64,000 bases of DNA from positions 738,431-802,430 of the forward strand of contig NW_022985452.1 of the NCBI RefSeq assembly GCF_010093595.1, written 5' to 3'. The notes under the pieces were generated by a model. The model was not told where the DNA came from. It made no database searches and worked only from the letters and a program-made list of their open reading frames with translations. Within the stretch, counting starts at the first letter, position 1. The number at the start of each line of letters is the position of its first letter. A program made the translations under genes and the position numbers. This DNA comes from Mytilinidion resinicola (Eukaryota > Ascomycota > Dothideomycetes > Mytilinidiales > Mytilinidiaceae). Positions 32,099-43,606 of the stretch are shown here, one piece after another.

Positions 32099-34322
32099 CT
32101 AGCTGCCGCCATTCGTCCTTCCTATAGCTGCTGCAGCCTCTTGGCACACTCGTGCAATTGCACCGGTTCGAAGCGCATTGGCGCGCGCGGATAGAGACTG
32201 AGGTTCGCCTTTATCCCGACGGGAGAGATCGGGGTGCCCTGCGGTGGCTGGGTTATACGTGTCGGCGCAGAAGGCGGGCAGCATCTTCTCTAGGCCTTCG
32301 CGTTCCCCGACCACCTCGAGGAAGAAATACTTGTACCATCCGGCTCGGTTGAGCGCGGGGATGTAGCTTGGGTAGGTGGAAGTTGGCGCTGGGAGGTTGG
32401 GCGAGATCTTGAGGGATTGAGGAAGCGGGATTTGCGAAGGTGTAAGGCGAGGCTCGTTGGGGACCATGACGTGCGGGATCCCTTCTAGTGTCCACAGTGA
32501 CGCGAATGCGTGGAAATTATTGTGCATGAAGAGTCCTAACTTCTTGTTAGACTTCATTAAGTCGTGGGTCATCCGGCGGGTATGTGGGGTTTAAGTGGCG
32601 TGGTGGTTATCTGAATAGTGAGACTTACTTGCAGGCTCGTCCGCCATTTCTTGCACTTTCCAGCTTTCAAGAATCTTGGAAGCTTCGAGGAAACCTACAA
32701 GATTCAAATCAGTCAGCGTGAGTTTGAGAGGGCGATTTCGAAAACACCCTTATTCCATAGGTAATGGAAAACTTACCTGTATTCTTGGGCTCACACTTCT
32801 TGTCCAGTCCGTCAAATAGAAGATCGGCAATGACGAAAAACTCTGGAGTTGGTTGCTCTGTGCTAGGATCCACAATGCGCCAAGGACCAGTTGAGATATG
32901 AGCGGATACACTACTTGTACTAATCGCTCGACGCGGTACTGAGAATGACTGTGGTCGTGACCCGGTTGGTGCGTGATACGCCTGATATTGCTGGGGCGGT
33001 GGTGTGGGCTTTGACAGTGGGTTGACTGATGACTGTGCGTATCCCCAGTCAGCTGGAAGTTCGGCAATGAACTCAGTCGGCGGAGGCACAGAGCTCAGCG
33101 GCGGTTGAGATGTGGTAGGCTTAGATTCTATGTGAGATGGTGTGGCTTCCGGAGGTCCTCCTGATTGCTGTAAAGGAGGTGGTGAGACTTGATCAGGCGA
33201 AAACTGCGGTGGATTGATGGGAGCTATTTGATACTGATTTGCGGGGCTCATAGGAGCTGACGTCGGAGTTGGCGTCCACTGAGGTGGCTGAGTAGTGGCA
33301 CTTTGAGGCACTGAAGGAGTGGGGAACCCTTGGGGTGGAGGCGTTGGGTTAAAATGGGCGGTGTTTTGTGGGATCTCGGGCGATGCAATATTTTGAGGAT
33401 TTTGTTGTACGTTCATTTGTCCATTATCAGGCCATTGTTGACCCTGATTTTTCATATCTGGCGAAAATGCGGTCACGTTCTGCGGCGCCGGAGACACAGG
33501 GCTCACATTCTGGGTAGGGTTTATTCCAGGTGTAAAAGGTGTACCACTTATACTAGTTTCTTGTTGATATTGCCCTTGTGGCGGTTGCTGCGGTTGCTGC
33601 GGCGCTTGGGAAGGGCTAGGAGTCTGTTGAGGAGGGAAGTAGTTATTCGGAATAGGGGGCACATGGTTGGAAGGAGGTATAGGTGATTGCTGGGTATTTG
33701 TATATGTTGGTGATTGCCAGTCGTTAGGTTGGGCTTGCGGGGTGCTTGTCTGTGGTTGCTGCGGACTAGGTTGGTATTGGGGTGTATTCGTCTGCGGTTG
33801 GATTGGTGGAGTAGATTGATATTGTTGTGGATTGCCCTGTTGAGCTTGCGCAGGATTTTGATATTGAGTGTTTGCCTGCTGTTGTGGATAGTTCTGATAC
33901 TGCTGGGCGGTTTGTGGGTTGTTCTGGTACTGTTGTGCTGGATTCGTATAGCTGCTCGACGACGACGGTTTGTTTAGCTTCTGGCCGACGGTTTTGCTCA
34001 GCTTCTGCCACGCTGGTTTCGATGTTGTCACGGCTTGGTTGAACACCTGATTGAGGGAGGCGACAGAGAACTTGGAGGAGCCATGGGACTGGGCTGGCGA
34101 AGGATTCTGGTGCGGCGCATACGTACTGCCGCCGCTGGGTGCTTGATATGGCGACGGGCTGGGCTGCTGTTGGTAGTACTGGCCGGGCTGCTGCTGTTGT
34201 TGCTGCTGCTGGCCTTGAAGTGGTCCTTGTGGCTGTCCTTGCTGTTGGGGGTATTGTGAAGGCGACACGGATGGGGGCGGGACATAGGCGCCAGGGATCG
34301 GGGCGTGAGGAAATTGGAACAT
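32099..34322 (-). CDS. Pro/Gln-rich protein with conserved C-terminal domain
   Basis: Exons 34322-32777, 32694-32629 and 32535-32099 join in frame to 682 aa. The start MFQFPHAPIPGAYVPPP is the first ATG. The first 400 or so residues are low-complexity Gln/Pro/Asn/Ser repeats, probably disordered. The C-terminal 230 residues look globular: PADWGYAQSSVNPLS, GPWRIVDPSTEQPTPEFFV, ASKILESWKVQEMADEP|A, RLFMHNNFHAFASLWTLEG. The last spans an exon join. I know no named domain for it. The Q/P-rich composition suggests a condensate-prone or regulatory protein; that is speculation. Confidence 0.75.
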
Positions 34323-34945
34323 GGCAGCGACAGACAATGAGTGATCACAGTAGACTAGATGAATAGAGAAGCGCAAAGATATGATTGTACGGTGCTAAGA
34401 ACATGTAAAGCGAAAGAATGAGGTTGGAGAGTAGAGGGGTTCCTCAGCCTTCGGAGGATTGTAGCCCTTTGTGGAGCTTGGCAATTGTGGCTTGGGGTGG
34501 TCCGAGCAGGACGAAGACAATGGAGAAGAAAACTCGGAATTTACTGTTAGCAAACAACTCGAAGAAATGTTGAGAGGTACGAACCCCGCACACCTGACTC
34601 GAAGTTCTGTATAGACTTGTGGTGTTGAAGTCTCAAGCTCGACGTCCATCTCCGACGTCGCTTGACCTTCCTCTTTCAGCGTTGCACCTCCGCTCCCCGC
34701 AAAGTGGCTCCCCTCGTCCTAGCTTTCCACTCTCTATCATGCCACTGTCAATAGCATCGGGCGAAGGGGCGGCCGCTCTCACGTAACGTCACTTGATGCC
34801 CGGTCTGCGGAGTAGGTCGCGGCCAGCGGCGGCAGTGACGCAGCATGTCTAGTCCGCTTCCTTTTAGTATCTTCCATACCAACCAACATTCAATCTTCAC
34901 ACCCCTCAAGCTTTGTATTCTCCCCACAGTTGATATACGTGCAAA
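34323..34945. promoter_or_regulatory. Divergent promoter region
   Basis: About 620 bp between the Pro/Gln-rich gene (minus) and the dehydrogenase gene (plus). It contains both 5' UTRs. No specific operator was recognised. Confidence 0.4.
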
Positions 34946-36132
34946 ATGAGAGCTGCAAGATACTACGGCAAAGAAGATATACGGATAGAGCAGATTGATG
35001 AAGCTCCGTGTGGAGAAGGCCAGGTTCGCGTAAGTACAAACCACAGCATTGCCAGAGCATCCGTGTTGTCTAGTCTAACAACTTGCGTACTCCAGATAGC
35101 CCCAGCATTCGTCGGCATCTGTGGGACAGATCTTCACGAGTATCTCGGAGGCCCAACCTTTGCGCCCACTTCTCCCCATCCTGTCACGGGTGATACTATC
35201 CCCATTACATTCGGCCACGAGTTCTCCGGCGTGGTAAAAGAAATCGGGAAAGGCGTGAAGGGGTTTCAAGTAGGACAAAATGTGGCTGTACAACCCACAA
35301 TATACTGTCGGACCTGCCAGGCATGCACGCGAGGTGTCGAAAATGCTTGTTACAGGGGGGGCTTCATTGGCCTCAGTGGCGGAGGAGGTGGACTCAGTGA
35401 TTCCGTGGTCGTTCCAGTGGATACATTGTTTCCCCTGCCATCGAATGTTTCTCTCGATATTGGCGCCCTCGTCGAACCGCTGTCAGTAGCGTGGCATGCC
35501 ATCTCTGCAGCCCCAATCACCCCGGACTCCACCGTACTGGTACTCGGGGGAGGGCCGATAGGATTGGCCGTCGTGCAGTGTCTGTCCGCTTTGAAGACGA
35601 AGAAAATCATCGTGAGTGAGGTGTCGTCGTCCCGGCAGGCCTTCGCCGGCCAGTTCGGAGCTCACCACGTTCTCAACCCGAAGACATACGACCTCGTCGC
35701 CATGAGTAAGGAGTTGAGTGGAGCCGACGGTCCAGACGTCGTTTTTGACTGTGCTGGGGTTCCAGCGAGCATTGCAACAGCTACTCAGGCGGTGAGGGTC
35801 CGTGGAACAATCGTCAACGTGGCCATCTGGGAGAAGGCGATTCCATTCCAGCCAAATAATCTTGTTTTTCGTGAAGCTATTTACAAGGCTGTCTTGGGCT
35901 ACCAGAGGAAGGATTTCCAGGCTGTCATTGATCATATTGCGAATGGTACGTTACGCTCATTTCGATATTACAACTACAGATAGACTAACGTATAGATACA
36001 GGGACGCTGAAGCCAGAACGCATGATCACTAGCAAGATCAAGCTTGAAGACCTAGTGGAGAAGGGCTTCTTACCTCTGATAAATAACAAGGAGAAGCATG
36101 TCAAAATTTTGGTAGACCTCAGCGCAAAATAG
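34946..36132 (+). CDS. Zinc-dependent MDR dehydrogenase, (R,R)-butanediol dehydrogenase-like
   Basis: Exons 34946-35029, 35096-35945 and 36002-36132 join to 354 aa. The intron donors are GTAAGT and GTACGT. Catalytic zinc ligands: Cys in GICGTDLHEYLGG and His-Glu in FGHEFSG. Structural zinc: four Cys in CRTCQACTRGVENAC. Cofactor fold: VLVLGGGPIGLAVV. The length and the GTDLHEY motif fit (R,R)-butanediol/acetoin dehydrogenases and related polyol dehydrogenases, which interconvert acetoin or other vicinal ketols and diols using NAD. Cytosolic; no targeting signal. Exact substrate uncertain. Confidence 0.85.
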
Positions 36133-36499
36133 CCATCTTCAGATATTTGGGATATGCACTTAACCCAGAGGATAGGTAGTCTAGGTGAGAGACTATATTG
36201 AAGTACTCTTCCCATTGCATACAGCTCGCCTACTGTCGCAAAATTCATCCTCTTTATCGTCTTGCAATTCTCCCTAAATATTCAAAAACACGAGTCGACG
36301 GTACGGGCAAATTGCCACTCGTCTGACTCGTATGGACATTGTGAATTGTGACTGTGCGGCGACCCCGGGTGCCTAGCCATTTTCGCATCAGGCCTCTTAG
36401 CCTTTTCTTTCTCTCAATACCCACTGCAGCCTAAGCCCATCTCAATTCCACATTCCCACATCAGCTTTTGCCCCATGGGTACAAACTAAAATCGAAGTC
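36133..36499. other. Intergenic interval
   Basis: Separates the dehydrogenase from the ubiquitin-like gene; presumably promoter of the latter. Nothing specific seen. Confidence 0.4.
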
Positions 36500-36909
36500 A
36501 TGGAAATCGACGGCCCTGCGCCTAATGTTCCGCCCAACACTGGCGCCGAAATACAGATAATCGTCAAAACGCGTACGTACCATATTTTTTTTTTTTCCAA
36601 TTTACTACCCCTCAATCACACCAAGCGGGGAACCTAACTCCCCTTTGAGTAGGCGGCAGGCGAATCCCAATACAAACGCAGTCGTCGGCAACCGTTGAGG
36701 ACATCAAAATATGCATCCAGGATAAAGAAGGCCGCTACACTCAAATACCGTGTTTGGTATTTCGGGGGCAGAGGCTAGAGATTGGCAGGACTATGTCGAG
36801 TTATGGCGTTCAACAAGATTCCATCTTGCACGTGGTTTGGATCCATCCCAGATTTGAATCGATCACATTGCCGGATGGCACCGAAGCAGAACACCAACTT
36901 GAGCAATGA
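36500..36909 (+). CDS. Divergent ubiquitin-like protein
   Basis: Exons 36500-36572 and 36653-36909 join (donor GTACGT, acceptor GAGTAG) to 109 aa. After a Pro-rich leader the fold reads IQIIVKT, RGRRIPIQTQSSATVEDIK, CIQDKEG, IPCLVFRGQRLEIGRTMSSY, GVQQDSILHVV. These line up element by element with ubiquitin: first strand, helix ending in IQDKEG, the Q(Q)RL-like strand and the LHLV strand. It lacks the C-terminal Gly-Gly and instead ends in an acidic tail, so it is not a conjugatable modifier as written. It is either a UBL-fold adaptor or a diverged paralogue. The two exons are too short to stand out individually. Confidence 0.75.
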
Positions 36910-37466
36910 AGAAAGAAAATGGTGTTTGCACGGCTACAGACTATCAACCGAGTTTCTTCTAAATCTAATTCCAACTTCGCACCTTGTTGCTGGGTGTTTC
37001 CATGCACCTCATCCGCCCTGTTTGTAGATGATTGTCTTTTTGGCTGTTTGTAGCCATGGGTTATATGGCTAGCTAGGTGGTATCTCCAGCATCATCTAAG
37101 TTCGTTCATTAACACCCCCATTCAGCTATCAACAGTGCTGCTTATTGAAGTCTCGAGAATATGGAGGTCGGCGTCGCTGCATCCATCATCCAATTAGTCA
37201 GTACAGGGTTCAAGATATCAGTCAAGCTGTCCGCCTTTGCCGAGATTGTACGAGACGCCGAGAATACCGTAACGCAAATCAGCGTCCCGTAACGCAAATC
37301 AGCGTCGACATTTCTGTGACCCGTGGGATCCTGTAAGGACTAGGTATCTAGCCACGAAGCAAGCGCTTACTCTGTCTCTCAGGTCCCAGCTAGCAGAGCT
37401 CATTCAGCCCAACCCGGCTAGCCCAGCGCATAGTCTATTGAGCAAGGAAGGATCAAAGCAAAGCTG

Positions 37467-38001
37467 TTGAAGCACTACATACAGTGGTAGAACAGTGTAC
37501 ACAAGACTATGGCAATACGCTGCGGGAAGTAAATGCCAAGCGAGGCGCAAAGATTGAGGTCAAGAAAGGGAAGCTGGTTCTGGTGGTGCCAAAATTGACA
37601 TCGCATCGTGATCTTGGAAAGACTGCTGAAGCACCCCATGCAGTGGCAGAACACTGCAATCATGGTTATGATGACGCCCTGTATGAAGTAACCAACAAGT
37701 GCATCGAACACCTAGAGCGTTTCCACCGAAGGCCGGATACGGTGTTGAGGTAAATGACATTACATCTTCGTTTTCTTAACTCCATCGAAGCGCTACGTGC
37801 AGTGGCAAAGCACTGTGAACAGGTTTGTAGCGACTGCTCTTGTATGATGTGTATGTCAAATGAGACGCAAAATTGAGTCTTTTGAATATGAGGCCGATTC
37901 AGGTGGTATCGAGTTTGACATCGCATCGTGATTTCCCAGTCCACTGAAGCACCACATGCAGTGGCAGAACAATGTGCGCAGGGCTATGACAACGCTCTGT
38001 A
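37467..38001 (+). repeat. About four 158-bp tandem repeats
   Basis: A block containing TGAAGCACC..ATGCAGTGGCAGAACA..TATGA..GCCCTGTA starts near 37467, 37625, 37783 and 37943, spaced 158-160 bp. A fifth decayed copy is near 38454. Confidence 0.65.
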
Positions 38002-38035
38002 CGGAGAGTCAGCCATGAGTATGACGAAGAGACTG

Positions 38036-38400
38036 AGCGCTCGAAGACCCTTGAACCGCCTTGCTACTGACCTGTGTACACACGGCTGCCATCGCTTGAG
38101 GTGCCTCGATCCGTTTTCTGACATCCAAACTAGACAGAAATCCATCGTTTTGAGCCACTCGAAAGTTGGTCGGGCCGCCTCAGGCCGTCGCAAAAGGGTG
38201 TACGATGCGCCTGTCGAACGTTCAAAGACCCTTGAACCGCCTCGTCACCGACCTATATATACACGGCTGCCGCCGTTTAAGGTGCCTCAATGCGTTCTCC
38301 CAAATCCAAATGAGACCAATATCCATCCTTTTGACCTCCCAGAAAGCTCGTCGAGCCACCTCAGGCGATGGCAAAAGAGGCCCATCGAGCGTTTAGAAGA
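38036..38400 (+). repeat. 182-bp tandem duplication
   Basis: Two head-to-tail copies share GACCCTTGAACCGCCT, CACACGGCTGCC/TACACGGCTGCC, GAGGTGCCTC/AAGGTGCCTC and GCCACCTCAGGC-like blocks, offset by about 182 bp. Substitutions are mostly transitions. Confidence 0.75.
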
Positions 38401-38656
38401 AGGTCCGAATCAGGCCCTGCCGAACTTGACATCGCGTCGCGAGTTCCGAAAGTCCGTTGGAGGACCACAGACAGCGGCAAAGACATGCACACAAGCAAAT
38501 GACACAGCATTGCAAATCAGAGTAGTCAAAGCAAAAAAAGAAATGTCATTGGAAAAAGAGAAGCTATTCCGGCTACAAAAGCATGCCAACTCAATTTAGC
38601 TCAACTCCTTCTATCCCTCTGACGATGTGTGGAGGCCGGTGGTTTGAAATGACAGC

Positions 38657-39275
38657 TCAGATTTCATCGTGCTCCACGGGCAGGTCCAGCGGTGTGAACG
38701 AGTGGAAGATCTTGTCACAGGGGTATCGACAGCATTGTTTGCCAGCCTCCTGATGGGCGCAATAATAGGTTAGGTCGGCTCCTTCCAGGCAGGGGGGCCC
38801 ATCCTGTAAATGTAAAAGTTAGCCTGAACTCTGGCAGTACAGTATGATTGCGCATGTGACATACCCCTTTAGGCTCACAATGTACAAGAGAAAAAATGGA
38901 TGCCGGGAGGCCTCCCAAAGAACTGATTCGCTTGACTGTCTTGAACTCGTTCTTGATGGCCTCGTCACCGTTCATCCCGGCATCACACGCGAAATCCGCG
39001 ATGGCCTCAAGCGCGGATTCCACTATGCTTTTGTGATAGTTGAGGGACTCGTGATAGGTGAAAATGGAAGAGATCTTCTGATGCGCATGGAACAATCTGT
39101 CCTTCACTTCCGCCGCCTGCCGTAGAGTCCGGAGTTCGTCGCCACCAGGGGCATCTGCGACTTCCCTGAGAGCAACCCAAGCCCTGATGGCTTTGACGTT
39201 TAGATCATCCCCTTTTTTGGCGGCCATGGTGATTGCGGCAGAGGTCAAGGCGAGGAGGATGTAGGTGGTCTTCAT
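38657..39275 (-). CDS. Small secreted Cys-rich protein (effector-like)
   Basis: Exons 39275-38865 and 38803-38657 join across a 61-nt intron with donor GGG|GTATGT and acceptor TTACAG, phase 0. The product is 185 aa. Residues 1-18 (MKTTYILLALTSAAITMA) form a signal peptide. The mature part is helical with few Cys, then exon 2 adds PPCLEGADLTYYCAH and KQCCRYPC, making seven Cys. Shifting the donor one base gives a frame with no added Cys (ending QTMLSIPL), so the GGG|GT donor is the better choice. Size, secretion and Cys content fit a secreted effector or defence-related protein; no homologue is recognised. The upstream DNA is rich in GATG/GGAT repeats. Confidence 0.65.
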
Positions 39276-40224
39276 GGTGGGGCTAGGATGGCGATGGGGA
39301 AACGAGATGGAGTAGATGGAGTAACGAGATGCAATAGACGATCGATGGACGATGAATCGATGAATGGACCGATGGACGATGGACGATGGACGATGGATGA
39401 TGGGTGACTGATGGATGATTGATGGAAGTTGGGGGATTGTTGATGGATGGATGGAGGAAGAGGGAAGATGGCAGCTTAAATAGTTGCAGCCGGCTCCGTT
39501 CGCCGCTTTCCTCCCGGGTGGCAGCTCCTCACTTGGATGGCACTCGTGGAAGGCCCTGCTAGAGAAATAGTGAGAAGACGGGCACAAATCGGCCGGCGAG
39601 GAAGCAGCCATGTGTGTCTCGCCAGGCCCTCCTCCAATTCCTTCGCGATGAAGCTTGCACTCGCCGCCGTCTGACGTGACTCAACGAGTCTACCGAGGGC
39701 TCAAAAGGATGGATTTCTATCTCGTTCATGGCGTTGACACCATGTCGAGGCAGCCATGACAGTGGTAAGCCAATGTACATGGGCCGAGCAAAAGCCTGTT
39801 GACAATTGCTACTGCCCAGATCAAGAGTACGCTAGGGCAGCTCCGATACCGGCGACGCCCACTATCAGCAGGTCCACTGCAAATGTGTGTAGCATGTGAT
39901 AGAAAATACTCATATTGACGGAAGCTGCCCCGTGTACTTGGGAGTGTGAGAGAAGGTGAGGGTTGCGAACGGGAAAGAAGGGTCCGAGCGAATTTGCAAG
40001 GCCTAGAGACCAACAAATTGTGGAAAGGGAAGAGAGAACGGGCTAGCATTTGCCTTCCATTCTAATGAGAAAGTGAGATATTTTATGATGCCTTATCTGA
40101 TGTACCAGCAGAAAGTCCGAGGCTCTCACCGAAGTGCCCTGGGTGACGGGAGAGAAAGCGCCTAGCAATCGTTCAAGGTCATTTGAAACTGGAACTCCTA
40201 TCAATGATTGCAGCGCTGCTTCAA
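39276..40224. other. Promoter and repeat interval
   Basis: Upstream DNA of the secreted gene has GATG/GATGGACGATGGA-type simple repeats at about 39325-39450. The rest shows no supported gene and must include the 3' UTR of the GNAT gene at its right edge. Confidence 0.5.
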
Positions 40225-40966
40225 TCATGCAGCCGGCGTTTGTGGCTCCCTCATCATGCAATACAGAGTGATCTTAGCATTCTTGTCCTCTCCCTCCTGA
40301 CAATCCATCTCCTTGACCAGCTTGAAGCCGAACCTCTCGTAGATGGCCACGTTTGGCACATCCCGACTGCTCTCCAGGTAGCACCAGACCCCTTCTTCGT
40401 CGGCCTGCTGCAGCACTACCTCCATGAGCGCCCTCCCAACTCCCCTGCCCTGCGCCTCTGGCAATACCGTCACAATGTTGCAGAAGTAGTATCCCTTGTC
40501 GCTTGTCCACAGTACGTCCTGGGCCTTGGCCTGCTGCTCCTTCCAGATCCAATACCGAGCGGTCGAGAGCCCTCCACGCCCGTACCAGAGATTCATCCGG
40601 ATCTGCGCGAACCACAGCTGCCAGCTGCTGAAGTATTCGGACCAGGATTGAGGCTGGGAGGGGGGATGTGGAGCAAGCCACATAGCGGTACCGAGGATCC
40701 TCTCCGGTTCGGCAGGGTCGCGGGCTACGTAGAAGAGACCATGCTTGACGCCCCAGCGGCAGCGGAGACCGAGGGAGACGCGGTTTCGTGTTGGCGAGAA
40801 CTGGAAGAGATTAGCGGAGATCCTGGACGTATAAAAGATGGATTTCTACCTTTGAGCGGTCTGGATAGACCCACTTGTTGTAGGGGTCCTCAGCGAAGGC
40901 TTGCTGGATTGTGTCGATGGCGCCGTCGATGTCGGCTTCCGTGATTCTGTTCACCGTGATCGCCAT
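40225..40966 (-). CDS. GNAT-family N-acetyltransferase
   Basis: Exons 40966-40850 and 40800-40225 join (donor GTAGAA, acceptor TTCCAG) to 230 aa. Start MAITVNRITEADIDGAI. The acetyl-CoA binding motif A is VLPEAQGRGVGRALM near residue 160, followed by YLESSRDVPNVAIYERFGF, the typical GNAT C-terminal strand and helix. It transfers acetyl from acetyl-CoA to an amine or another group; the substrate is unpredictable. Length and the N-terminal DAIDTIQQAFAEDP-like segment match fungal single-domain GNAT proteins. Confidence 0.85.
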
Positions 40967-42950
40967 GTTGGAGGCTGAGACCGATCGTGCTCGAGGTTTC
41001 GATGTTTGACTTGGATGAAAGAGCGGAGGCGGGCTTCATGGAGGCATAAGGAGGTCGGGGAGAGGACCAGCTGCAGCTACTGAAGCAGGAAAGCTGCAAG
41101 GCATGTCGTGTGGGGGAAAGCTGTGGAGCTGCAAACACAGGGACACCCACGATGCAGATAGGCGATAATGCTCGGTGACGCTAACATCGAATGAGAAGTC
41201 GTAGCCGATTGACGTTCCTTTGAAGTATTATCTGCGCTTTTGGACTTTCATTGACGTTCGGGGAGCTTCTGCCTTCTCATTACTGCCACATTGCTAGGTG
41301 TGATAGTTGAGGAACGTGTCCCGATTTGCACGCTCTGGCAATGACATCACGAAGTGAAGCATTGAAGTACCCTAATAGCCTGAAGGACAGTATGTGTGAA
41401 AGATCAAAGCTCAAGAAGGACTTGGTGTCTGATACATACATCCGACGGATCATCGTCCTTTCTAAGTGTGCAAATGCTCTATATCGGACTGACAAGTCCT
41501 ATTCGCTTCTCAGAAAATACAAGTCTATTTACATGCATATCTCCAACAAGCAAGAAGTTGGACGAATTCAAACCAATTTCTTCTCCGTCACAGGCACTCG
41601 AAAGCAAGGCGGCATCTTCCACTCTGTCAACTGACCTCGTCTCAGGCGTGAGGTAATCACGTGCACAACTGCCAGCTGTCATTGGCTAGCGTCGCTGAGT
41701 CATCTAGCGCCTTGGCAGAAATCAAGTACTTAGTCTCCCTCGCCCTCTGAACCTTTCCGCTCAGCATACTTGTAAGCCTCCTCTCCCACCACTCCTTGCT
41801 TGACCATCACAGCTAACAAATTCTTTTCTAGACCTTGTTGGGATGGCTGAGCTCATGAATTCGGTCCATCTGGCAGACTGTCCTGCATTGCACAGCGCGG
41901 CGACGGGCTGTCATGAATCTCCTTCGGGGGCTTCACTGGCGTAATTTTTGCTGGTCCGCTCTTTTGAGCATCACTTTTCATTGATTGACTCTGCCTTGTG
42001 CGGGTGATTGAAGAAGAGCTTCGTGTGTTTCTTGATGGCGATGATGGAGTTGGTCCTCACTCTGGCTGTGGGAAATTTGCGTGATGAGGCGGCAGCCTAG
42101 GGCAGTGTTGACACGTATCTAGATGCCGCGCCGTAACCTTGATGGCATTATTGGCATCAAGAGCATCTCACCAGGTGTTAGGTCTCTCTTGCGCTATCCT
42201 CATTTAGCGTCCATTCCAAGGTTGCTGGCTTGATGCCCGCCGTGAGAGCAATCGGCCATCAACGACTGCGATTACCCGCTGCCATCAAAGAACGAGGGCT
42301 GACCATCTCACATCATCTCTAGGACCTGTTGAGCATCTCCGCAATGCATCGAGGCCCGCCTAATGTCTCCATCTGCACGCCGATTCAAGCTTCCTCCATC
42401 GATGGTGTCGGCGGGGTCGCCTGCTCTCCAACGGCCACGGCCGCGATTCCGACCTCCAGCGACCATCTCCCATCTTCGTTCGACTGCCTCATCACGTAGC
42501 TCATAGCTCTGCATCTGGACCCTAGACTCGAAACTGGTGGGTACCGATTTGGCCGCATTGGCACATTGGAGGGTAAAACGCGGGATACCATGTTTCCGGC
42601 CACACATACTTTTGATAGAAGCCCCTGGTCTTTGCGATAGGAAACCTTGAGATTGAGCAGCACATCACATTTAGGACGAAAAGATGCATGTATGGAGCTA
42701 TGCTCATGACCATAGCCAGACAGTGCAGGGCGAAGCTGTCTATTACTTCAGAGAGTATCATACATTTGTGAACAATATCAAGAGCAATTTCACGCAATTC
42801 AGCTACATTGTTGCATCCGTTTCACGCTTTCCAAATTTCGCAATGAAGGTGATGGGGGCGCATACATGCAGAGTATATTTGCACTACGCTACCCAAGAGA
42901 TCCTTTCCCCTCTTCACTCTCTACCCATCCCACCCCATAGATCCGACACT
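40967..42950. other. Two-kb interval without a convincing gene
   Basis: No supported protein. An intron-like sequence at 41772-41831 (GTAAGC..GCTAAC..TTTTCTAG) is followed by a 33-codon frame from ATG 41843, so a spliced non-coding or micro-gene transcript is possible. Confidence 0.4.
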
Positions 42951-43606
42951 CTAATCCTCATCCTCATCAGCCTCGTCGTTGACGACGTTGAAGAAGCGGA
43001 GCTCGTAGACGCCCTTGGAGGTCGACACGACGCGGAGCCAGTCACGGAGCTGCTGCTTCTTGAGGAACTTCTTCGTCCTGCAACTCATTATCAGCACCGA
43101 TCCCAGCTGCCATCCTAACTCGATTGTCCTAGGCGAATATGGTATAGAGCGGGGCAACCTACAAATACTTCAGGTAGCGGCCGGAGAACTCCTGGTGCGC
43201 AATAACCTCGATCTTGCCATCGCCCTGCTGCGAGATCTGGATCGTGTCGCCGAGGTTGCCGGTGCGGCCGTCGACCTTTATGCGGTCGTGGAGGAACTTC
43301 TCGAAGGCGGTGACGTCGAAGATCTTGTCGTTCGCCGGTTGGGAGGCGTTGATGATGAACTGGTACACGCAAATCGTCAGCCTTAATCCCAATTTCAATC
43401 GCATTTTGAAAACCTCTCGGGTCAAGTATCCAGGGCATAGAGCGGAAATGTATCAGAGGAATGTACGTACCTTCTTGGTGACCTTCGTTCCCTTCTTCGA
43501 GGCGGATTTCTGCGATGCACACTTAGCCTACTGTTCTATGCGGGTCTCGCCATGAAGGGGAGACCGGCGGACAGCAAAGCGGTGTACATACTGTTGCTGG
43601 TGCCAT
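42951..43606 (-). CDS. Large-subunit ribosomal protein eL22
   Basis: Four exons (43606-43592, 43509-43471, 43359-43163, 43077-42951) join in frame to 125 aa. Starts [18 protein letters not shown]. The core [19 protein letters not shown] and the C-terminal [16 protein letters not shown] are signature eL22 segments, and the acidic tail NDEADEDED is typical. It is a component of the 60S subunit. The tiny first exon and multiple introns in the 5' part are usual for fungal ribosomal protein genes. High codon bias. Confidence 0.95.

Larger units (their letters stand above)
37161..38599 (+). pseudogene. PigL_N/HeLo-like N-terminal domain relic with internal repeats
   Basis: ATG at 37161 starts MEVGVAASIIQLVSTGFKIS, VKLSAFAEIV..., a fungal N-terminal helical domain common in NLR-related proteins. 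A 19-20 bp duplication at about 37267-37305 shifts the frame after DAENTVTQISV; deleting one copy would restore DISVTRGIL and a normal intron (GTAAGG..CTCTCAG). Downstream come about four units of a 158-bp repeat and two of a 182-bp repeat in shifting frames. The last open frame ends at 38599. Product, if any, is unclear. Confidence 0.5.

Noticed and set aside
33330..34366. Leu/Val-rich plus-strand frames resembling membrane proteins
   Set aside because: They are the antisense of Gln/Pro-rich codons of the minus-strand gene.
42308..42797. Minus-strand frames at 42.3-42.8 kb as genes
   Set aside because: Overlapping frames on one strand with no motif, splice pattern or plausible length.
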